Source of the DNA: a virus
IMG/VR virus record: IMGVR_UViG_3300017996_000024
Coordinates: 1 to 20,253 of that record
DNA: 20,253 bases
Direction: 5' to 3' (one strand)
Shown: positions 14,156 to 20,253 of the stretch, piece by piece
Numbering within the stretch: position 1 is the first letter of the stretch
How the letters are laid out: each line of letters begins with the position of its first letter
Made by a program: the position numbers and the translations under genes
The notes under the pieces: generated by a model
What the model saw: the letters and a program-made list of their open reading frames with translations, nothing else
What the model was told of the DNA's origin: nothing
The model's database searches: none

Positions 14156-15241
14156 ATGTTTCCATATATTGGCGGACAAATACCACAACCTAGAAATCCT
14201 GTTGAATCAGCAGCCGCTGGATTTAACATGACTCAGCAAGCTATTGCTAATCAATTGAAAATGGAGCAACAACGCGAATTAAATAAAGTTTATCCGCAAA
14301 TGTTGCAAGACCAATTAAATTTAGCTGGTGCTCAACTTGCAGAGCAACAAATCAAAACACAATATGCACCACAAACTGCTAAAGCTAATTATGCGAAGTT
14401 ATTGGCTGAAACTGAAAAAAGCAGAAGAATAAATGAAACTGATTCTGGTGTAACAACTGGTATAGCCGGTCAATTGCTTGCTTACAATGATGCAATTGAA
14501 CGAGGAGATCCAAATGCTAATTTGATTCTTGAAGGAATTAAAAAAGGAAGTGCATCTAATATTCCATTTAGAGCATGGCCAATGGATGTTAAACGCTCAA
14601 CAATTGCCCAAGGTGTGGCATTTGGCTTAGATCAAGCTTATGTAGCTGATAGATTATTTCATGGCGCTACATTACAAGAATTGGCCGCAGAATCAGGAAT
14701 TAATCCAGAAGAAATGGCTAGTTATACTCCTATATTTAATCCAACTCAGCCATCTATTACCGCAGCACAAAAACGTATTGCAGCAGAAGCAGAAATGCAA
14801 TATTTGACCCCAATCGTAACTGAATGGATGGAACCATATATTGATCCAATTAAAATTGGCAGTTATTCACCCACACAAATGATGGATGCTATTAAAGGTG
14901 AAAATCCAGATCAACAAGCTAAATTCTTTGCTGCCACAGCATTATTACCTGAAATAAATTATTTAAGACTTAGATTAGCCGGTGGTGAAACTGCAATTAG
15001 TTCTTTATTGCATATTGAGGAGCGAGTTGTAGGTAATTATCAAGCTTTTGAAAAATTTATGACACCTGAAGTTTTCTCAAAAACACAAGAACTTATCAAT
15101 GAATCGCTTTATGAAGCCGCTAATGTTTCTAATGAAGCCATTTTTAATCCGATTGCTCATCATCAAAAAATTGAACGAGTTAAAAAAGAGAAGACTCTTG
15201 AAGAAGATCCCTTATCAGACGATCCTTTAGGAATTAGATAA
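14156..15241 (+). CDS. Ejection protein candidate, gp20-like position (361 aa)
   Basis: This is a largely helical, Gln/Ala-rich protein of 361 residues with no Cys and no evident enzyme motif. The start PYIGGQIPQPRNPVESAAAGFN leads into a long helical region, MTQQAIANQLKMEQQRELNKVYPQMLQDQLNLAGAQLAEQ (about 24-63), that looks like a coiled coil. The C-terminus is acidic (LEEDPLSDDPLGIR). AAGGTG precedes ATG 14156, and the stop overlaps the next start as TAATG. Position between the other ejection-type genes suggests a head-packaged injection protein. I cannot confirm homology to P22 gp20. Confidence 0.6.
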   Translation: MFPYIGGQIPQPRNPVESAAAGFNMTQQAIANQLKMEQQRELNKVYPQMLQDQLNLAGAQLAEQQIKTQYAPQTAKANYAKLLAETEKSRRINETDSGVTTGIAGQLLAYNDAIERGDPNANLILEGIKKGSASNIPFRAWPMDVKRSTIAQGVAFGLDQAYVADRLFHGATLQELAAESGINPEEMASYTPIFNPTQPSITAAQKRIAAEAEMQYLTPIVTEWMEPYIDPIKIGSYSPTQMMDAIKGENPDQQAKFFAATALLPEINYLRLRLAGGETAISSLLHIEERVVGNYQAFEKFMTPEVFSKTQELINESLYEAANVSNEAIFNPIAHHQKIERVKKEKTLEEDPLSDDPLGIR

Positions 15242-17088
15242 TGAAGTCATTAAAAGAAATCAGACAAAAATATCCACAATATAATGATATGAGTGATGAA
15301 CAGCTTTCATCTGTTCTTCATCAAAAACATTATAAAGATATTCCCATTGAAGAATTCAACAAAAGAATTGGGTTAAATGCAAATAAAACCATTCCTCAAT
15401 ATATGGGAGATTTTGGAAAGGCAATTCAAGGCACATCCACAGTTAAAGCTGGCACAAGTTTTGTTGATGCATTAGGAAATCTTGGCATAACTATTGGCAA
15501 TACTCTTATTAGTCCATTCACAGAGCAGCGCGTCCAAACACAAAATACTATTCCAGGCGAAGATTTTAGCAAAAGTCTAGGTCGTTCTGCCGGTACTGCA
15601 TTAGGTCTTACTGGATTGGGTGCCGGGATAGGAGCAGGAACTACAAAAGGATTGCAGGCTGCTGGGACTGCTATTCCAGCCACTCAAAAAGCAACAGGAT
15701 ATTTAACTAGTGGTAGAGCTGTTCCTGCAACTGTTGGTAGATTTGGAGAAGCTGGAGTGTCAGGCGCTTTATTAAGTCCAGAAGAAACCATGAGAGCTGC
15801 TGAAGAAGCGCTTTTATTCCAAGCAATCGCCGAATCTATTCCTTATATTGGAAAGGCTGCAAAAGGAAGCTTGGATTATATTCCTGGTACAGAATACATG
15901 AAAGAAATGACTGCTCGTTTGAAAAGTCAAATGGATATTCCTGAAGTAGAGGCTAGTAAATATTTTGAAATGGCCCAAGAAGGTGCGGGAACTAAAAAGC
16001 TTCCTTTATATAATGAAGAAAAGGCAATTAGAGACACTCAAAAATATAATGATGAAGTAGTTGCAGCTCAAAAGAAATATGACGATCAGGTTAAATCTGC
16101 CACCAAACACAATGAAGAAGTGGTTAAAGCCAGCGAGGGATCTGCTTCTGCTCAAAGAAAGGCTCAAGAAGAATATATAAAAGAGCTTGATTTTTATAAA
16201 AAAGAATTAACTAAACATGAGCAAGATTTAGCTGGGAAATATCTTCGCACGAGCGCTAAGCCTTCTGCACCATCAGTTCCAATAGCAACTTATAATCCTG
16301 CTGAATTCGGTGCGGTAATTGATGTTTCAAAAATTCCATTACCTGATATTGAGGCAATTGCCAAACCTAATATACCTGAAAAAACAAGATTTCAACAAAT
16401 CATGGCTGGTGAAGATGCTCCTAAACTTGATACTAAATTAAAGGCGACACAAGATAAATATTTAAAAGATTCTTCTTATGAAAATGCCTTTAAATTACAA
16501 AGTGATTTAGCAAAGCGTGAAAGAGAAATCAAGCCAATCACTGATGCCGACATTAGCGCCAAAAATAAATTAACCGCTGCAAGAGAGGCTCTTTTAGAAG
16601 ATATCAATATTTCCATGTTGGGTGAAGATTCTGAAGCTGCTCGTTATTTAGAAAAAGCCATGTATCAATATGCAACAGGAGTTTCCCCAACAAAATCTAA
16701 TGCCAAATTCATGCAGATTCAAGAGGGTTTAATTGGTCCTTCTGGTCCACATGTTAGAGAGGGAATGTTAGGAATTCCTTCAATTAAAGAAATGCAAGAA
16801 TTATTAAAAAAAGAATTAAGCGCCACTAAAAAAGGAGGTGGCTTTAAATTCCCTGAAACTCATCCATTCCATAAAGAATTAGCAGATTTAAATAAACGCG
16901 CAGGTCGCTCAACAATGGCGGCTGCGGTTAATCCAGTAGCATGGGCAATGTTGATTGGTAAGCATTATGGATTGAATACATTCGATTTATTACAAAATCC
17001 AGAAATTTTAAATTCTCTTGCAACCGCAGGAGAAGCAACACGCTTCGCAGGTCCAAAAGCTGCGGCTGGCATAGCAGGAGGCCAATAA
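15241..17088 (+). CDS. Ejection protein / internal virion protein, gp16-like position (615 aa)
   Basis: The start, IRQKYPQYNDMSDEQLSSVL followed by HYKDIPIEEFNKRIG (about 7-44), is a motif I recall from many podovirus and siphovirus injection or internal virion proteins. A Gly/Ala-rich hydrophobic segment (about 115-150, GTALGLTGLGAGIGAG) may enter membranes. Residues about 265-330 are a Lys/Glu/Gln coiled coil (KYNDEVVAAQKKYDDQV). A Pro-rich stretch follows, then helices, and the C-terminus AAAGIAGG is again Gly/Ala-rich. No lysozyme or transglycosylase motif is seen. It is coupled by TAATG to both neighbours. It is the largest of the three ejection-type genes and probably helps DNA cross the host envelope. 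Confidence 0.7.
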   Translation: MKSLKEIRQKYPQYNDMSDEQLSSVLHQKHYKDIPIEEFNKRIGLNANKTIPQYMGDFGKAIQGTSTVKAGTSFVDALGNLGITIGNTLISPFTEQRVQTQNTIPGEDFSKSLGRSAGTALGLTGLGAGIGAGTTKGLQAAGTAIPATQKATGYLTSGRAVPATVGRFGEAGVSGALLSPEETMRAAEEALLFQAIAESIPYIGKAAKGSLDYIPGTEYMKEMTARLKSQMDIPEVEASKYFEMAQEGAGTKKLPLYNEEKAIRDTQKYNDEVVAAQKKYDDQVKSATKHNEEVVKASEGSASAQRKAQEEYIKELDFYKKELTKHEQDLAGKYLRTSAKPSAPSVPIATYNPAEFGAVIDVSKIPLPDIEAIAKPNIPEKTRFQQIMAGEDAPKLDTKLKATQDKYLKDSSYENAFKLQSDLAKREREIKPITDADISAKNKLTAAREALLEDINISMLGEDSEAARYLEKAMYQYATGVSPTKSNAKFMQIQEGLIGPSGPHVREGMLGIPSIKEMQELLKKELSATKKGGGFKFPETHPFHKELADLNKRAGRSTMAAAVNPVAWAMLIGKHYGLNTFDLLQNPEILNSLATAGEATRFAGPKAAAGIAGGQ

Positions 17089-19523
17089 TGTCATTAGATC
17101 CAAGATATATAACCGCCCCAAGTTTACAAGAATATTTTGTTGACAAAGATTCTGGATTTCCATTAGCTGGCGGTAAAGTATTTTTCTATTCCGATGTAAA
17201 TCGTACTACGCCCAAAGATGTGTTCGAGCTGACAGGCTCACCACCGAATTACAGTTTTTCTCCGCTGCCTAATCCGGTGATACTGAGTTCTGTCGGCACT
17301 ATGATGGATAATAATGGCAATGACATCATTCCTTATTACTTTCCATTTGATGCTAATGGCAATCAAGAACTTTATTATATTGTTGTACAAAGTGCGACTG
17401 GTGTTCCGCAATTTACACGTGAAGCGTGGCCAAATCCACAGACCGGTGAAACTCCTGTTACGCAAAATAATTTTTTTAATTATATTCCTAATGGTCAGTT
17501 TTTATTACACACTGATTTACCAAATAATGAATTAGTTGCTGGCTCAAATGTTATTGCACAAGGTGGATGGACATTTGAGCTACCACTTACTCTACATTCA
17601 ATAAATACGCTTCAATATATACCTATTAATTTTACAGAAAATCCATCTAATAGCCCTAGATTTTATGCTCAATTCACCTGTGGAGCTGCTGGATTAGATA
17701 CAATTAAGTCTGTGCGCATCAAATGGAATGATGTCAATAAATTTTCTGCCACGACCGATTTCTTTACATTTGCCTTTTGGGCACGAACAGATATTGATGT
17801 ACCTATTGCGATTGATATTATTAAATATTGCGGCACAACCGGCTCTGTAGTTCCACCGCAAGAGATATTTACTGATGTTATTACACCTGCTGGACAGATG
17901 TATGTTTATTCATTTCAATTCCCAAGCAATGCGGGATTAGTAATCGATACAGTAAATAATGATGATTATATCGCTCTAGATATTTCTCTACCCGTTGGTA
18001 TTTCATTTGTATTAACTATGACCGATGTCGCAATGGTTGACGGAGAAGTTAACTTACAAGAATTTCCTCTGCAAACAAATGCCGATATGGTGACACGCGG
18101 CAATGATGGATGGACTAATATATCTGCTTATAATGGATATGATTTAAGTTTACCCAAAGTACAAACTCGTTATGGCTATGAATATGCAGATTGGGAAGTT
18201 GGTGACGGTGGATTTACATATGGAAATATTGTTAGCCCATTAAGCACAAGTCCATTACCACGAGGCAATAGAATGGCTCTGGATGGTGCCTCATATATCT
18301 ATGCTGATTATTCAACTATTGGAATTCCATTTGCTCGATTAGGTGATTTTTTAATTGCCAACAGTCCAATTCCTAATACACCGATGTTTGGTACGGGAGC
18401 AGATTTTGCAACTGCTTATACCAATGCGGGTAACGTAGATTTATTTAGATTAACTGTGAACTCTGATGGTTCAGGTCCAGCTTATGCTATTGATGGTTCA
18501 GCACCTACTGGATTTACCTTCACAGGAATTCCAACTTATAACGGCTCAACTGTAGGGTCAGGATTTTTGAACTGGACTGCATGGACTTTAGGATCTATTC
18601 CAGCAACCTTTTGGATGAAAGCTAATTTTTCTCAGCTATCAACTGGTAATACAACAACCCAATATGTTATTGTTGGAACATCAGGATTTGCTTTACATTT
18701 TCAAGATTTCTTTCAAGGTTTATTAGCCCAACAATCTGCAAATTCAGTTGTTCAATGCAATGCGGCCAGTACATTAATTACAGGTGCAGCTGGAAAATAC
18801 TTTTATTTTTATACAGACACCGCATTAACGGCTGCATTATCTTATTATGTTTGGTTTAATACAGGTACAGAAACAGATCCAGGCGCACCAGTAGCAGGAT
18901 CGCGTCCAATCGAGATTAAAGTAAATTCAACTGATACTGCGCAAGATGTTTCTAATACAATTCAAGAAGTAATAAACGCTTATCAGAGCACAAATATAGA
19001 TGTTGGTGTAGTTCCACCGGCAAGTTCATATTTTACCTTCCAAAGTAATCCAAGTGCGGTGACCACTTATTTTGTTTGGTATGAAGTTAATGGGGCGGGA
19101 AGTGAACCTATAGTTGCTGGCGCAATTGGAATTAAAGTTTCAATATTAAACACTGATTCCCATGCAATTATTGTCACTAAAACATTAATCGCCATTAATA
19201 AATATAAATATGCTGTTCCTGCTGCGCAAGGTATGTTTTTTAGAAATTACGATCCAAATGGGATTTGGGACACTGATAATCTTGCACGGTTTTCAAGTGT
19301 TACCGGCATTAAAGGCCCAGATTTAGGTACTTTCGAATATTCTCAATTCTTATCGCACAACCATACGGTTACTGTGCGGAATGCAACTGTTGGTTTTGGT
19401 AGTGATATTCAAAGAGCTGAAAATGGTAACACACCTGGATTAAGTGATGACAACACCAATCTAACCGGCGGCAATGAAACAAGACCAGTCAACATGTACG
19501 TCAATTATTACATTAAATATTAA
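17088..19523 (+). CDS. Tail fibre protein with collar-like C-terminus (811 aa)
   Basis: This is the likely receptor-binding tail fibre. The N-terminus (PRYITAPSLQEYFVDKDSGF, then LAGGKVFFYSDVNRT) is a phage-fibre pattern that should attach to the tail. The middle is Ser/Thr/Asn/Gly-rich beta structure. Two diverged copies of one module, about 569-633 and 645-707, share YF.F, YxVW and an I(E/G)IKV strand followed by a helix. The C-terminus (SHNHT at 756-760, then GGNETRPVNMYVNYYIKY) is the tail-collar-type ending with a His-x-His metal-site pattern. AGGAGG lies six bases before the ATG, and the start overlaps the previous stop (TAATG). No tailspike endorhamnosidase-like domain is visible, so it differs from P22 gp9. 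Confidence 0.88.
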   Translation: MSLDPRYITAPSLQEYFVDKDSGFPLAGGKVFFYSDVNRTTPKDVFELTGSPPNYSFSPLPNPVILSSVGTMMDNNGNDIIPYYFPFDANGNQELYYIVVQSATGVPQFTREAWPNPQTGETPVTQNNFFNYIPNGQFLLHTDLPNNELVAGSNVIAQGGWTFELPLTLHSINTLQYIPINFTENPSNSPRFYAQFTCGAAGLDTIKSVRIKWNDVNKFSATTDFFTFAFWARTDIDVPIAIDIIKYCGTTGSVVPPQEIFTDVITPAGQMYVYSFQFPSNAGLVIDTVNNDDYIALDISLPVGISFVLTMTDVAMVDGEVNLQEFPLQTNADMVTRGNDGWTNISAYNGYDLSLPKVQTRYGYEYADWEVGDGGFTYGNIVSPLSTSPLPRGNRMALDGASYIYADYSTIGIPFARLGDFLIANSPIPNTPMFGTGADFATAYTNAGNVDLFRLTVNSDGSGPAYAIDGSAPTGFTFTGIPTYNGSTVGSGFLNWTAWTLGSIPATFWMKANFSQLSTGNTTTQYVIVGTSGFALHFQDFFQGLLAQQSANSVVQCNAASTLITGAAGKYFYFYTDTALTAALSYYVWFNTGTETDPGAPVAGSRPIEIKVNSTDTAQDVSNTIQEVINAYQSTNIDVGVVPPASSYFTFQSNPSAVTTYFVWYEVNGAGSEPIVAGAIGIKVSILNTDSHAIIVTKTLIAINKYKYAVPAAQGMFFRNYDPNGIWDTDNLARFSSVTGIKGPDLGTFEYSQFLSHNHTVTVRNATVGFGSDIQRAENGNTPGLSDDNTNLTGGNETRPVNMYVNYYIKY

Positions 19524-19533
19524 GGAGATTTTT

Positions 19534-19926
19534 ATGGCCGCAAGATTAACATCATTATCAATAGTTCGTGATATCAATGGTTATCCACAAACACAAGCAA
19601 ATGATGCTCGTGCTTTTTCAAGTGCAAATCAAGATTTTACTTTAACCGCAAGCTCTATCACGACAGTAACTGTTCCATCTTTTCCAAATGCAAACATAGG
19701 TGTACTCGCTTATTTTTACTTTACACCCAATAAAGAAGTTTATGTATTGCCTGCTGCGGCTCCTACATTAACCGTTGCTAGTGGAACTGTAAGAGAAACT
19801 TTAGCAACTATTAACCCATTAACGCGACCAGTTGTTCAAGGTCAATCTATTCAGTTTTTAACTGCAGATACTGGGGTTACTGTAAGCATTTCTTATTACG
19901 CTGTATTAACACAACCAGGATCTTAA
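19534..19926 (+). CDS. Small virion/tail-associated protein (130 aa)
   Basis: I recognise no named family. The start is ATG 19534, with AAGGAG at 19522-19527; an upstream in-frame start would lie inside the fibre gene without a ribosome site. The product is Thr/Ala/Val-rich and beta-type: SLSIVRDINGYPQTQANDARAFS, FTLTASSITTVTVPSF, and SIQFLTADTGVTVSISYY near the end. The composition resembles decoration proteins or small subunits on fibres. It follows the tail fibre by ten bases and precedes a second fibre-like gene, so a tail-tip or capsid-surface role is plausible but unproven. Confidence 0.65.
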   Translation: MAARLTSLSIVRDINGYPQTQANDARAFSSANQDFTLTASSITTVTVPSFPNANIGVLAYFYFTPNKEVYVLPAAAPTLTVASGTVRETLATINPLTRPVVQGQSIQFLTADTGVTVSISYYAVLTQPGS

Positions 19927-19928
19927 TT

Positions 19929-20253
19929 ATGAGCATGTATGATTCAGAACCAATAAGCCAGTTGCCATTAATTACTAGCTTAAATTTTCTAGATGCGATT
20001 CCTATTGTAGATACATCAGATACAACAGAATCTCCTAGTGGTACCACAAAAAAAGTAGAGTTACAGCAATTAGCAAATTTTCTTTTAACTTTTAATCCAT
20101 GGATAACAGCAACATCTAGCCCTGTTCAGCTTGTGCCTTATCAAGGTTATTTTGCTGATGGTTCTGTGCGCATCTTATTTAATTTGCCATTGACCGCCAA
20201 TGTAGGCGATGAATTTTATATTGAAGGTCTAGGCCCAAATCTATTCAACATTA
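19929..20253 (+). CDS. Second tail fibre/spike protein, N-terminal part (3' end outside window)
   Basis: An open frame starts at ATG 19929 (AGGA at 19917-19920) and runs off the window after 108 codons. The start SMYDSEPISQLPLITSLNFL followed by DAIPIVDTSDTTESPSGTTKKVELQQLANFL matches the pattern I recall for phage fibre or spike N-termini, with a 'D..P.VD.S...T...T.K....QL..' motif. VPYQGYFADGSVRILFNLP follows, a strand-rich stretch. The rest, including any receptor or enzyme domain, is not in the window. Confidence 0.75.
   Translation, partial: MSMYDSEPISQLPLITSLNFLDAIPIVDTSDTTESPSGTTKKVELQQLANFLLTFNPWITATSSPVQLVPYQGYFADGSVRILFNLPLTANVGDEFYIEGLGPNLFNI

Noticed and set aside
15426-15683. 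Antisense frames such as 15426-15683 and 12782-13033 (-)
   Set aside because: They lie entirely within strongly coding genes, lack ribosome sites and show shadow composition.
17088-20253. Diversity-generating retroelement acting on the tail fibre
   Set aside because: No reverse transcriptase and no template-repeat copy of a fibre segment is visible in the window.
1-20253. CRISPR array or insertion sequence
   Set aside because: No regularly spaced repeats, transposase motifs or terminal inverted repeats with target duplications were seen.

Overview
The window is a piece of the genome of a tailed, short-tailed (podovirus) bacteriophage or prophage with P22-like virion genes. The evidence is the order large terminase, portal, scaffold, coat, gp4-like tail accessory factor, gp10-like DNA stabilisation protein, ejection-type proteins, tail fibre. 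The DNA is AT-rich, genes are packed with ATGA and TAATG overlaps, and AGGAGG-type ribosome sites are common. A bacterial host, probably proteobacterial, is likely; the exact host cannot be read from the sequence. No integrase, lysis gene, replication gene or RNA polymerase lies in this window, so lifestyle cannot be decided.

Layout. Bases 1-3703 (+): 3' part of terminase large subunit, complete portal, then three small coupled genes of unknown role. Bases 3774-4676 (+): a 300-residue putative virion protein, closed by a hairpin at 4698-4721. Bases 4732-8641 (-): a reverse-strand cassette inserted between portal and scaffold, where P22 has nothing. Read in its own direction it holds a small winged-helix regulator, a fused NMN adenylyltransferase-Nudix protein (NatV/NadM-like), a 54-residue membrane peptide, a nicotinamide phosphoribosyltransferase (NadV/NAMPT), a DUF7448-like protein, a two-span membrane peptide, two unknown proteins and a tRNA-Phe. 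Bases 8642-8843: divergent control region with tandem 10-bp repeats and a palindrome. Bases 8844-19926 (+): scaffold, coat (with a hairpin that buries its ribosome site and a terminator after it), tail accessory factor, stabilisation protein, small protein, three ejection-type proteins, large tail fibre with collar-like end, and a small virion protein. Bases 19929-20253: 5' part of a further tail fibre or spike protein, cut by the window end.

How the parts fit. The forward genes build the procapsid, package DNA and form the tail and injection apparatus. The reverse cassette looks like an independently regulated accessory operon. NadV would make NMN from nicotinamide and PRPP, and NatV would convert NMN to NAD+. 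This two-step salvage route is known from phages such as KVP40, and is thought to restore NAD+ when host defences destroy it. The uncharacterised cassette genes and the tRNA-Phe, whose anticodon loop carries G37 instead of the usual A37, are the best candidates for new biology here.
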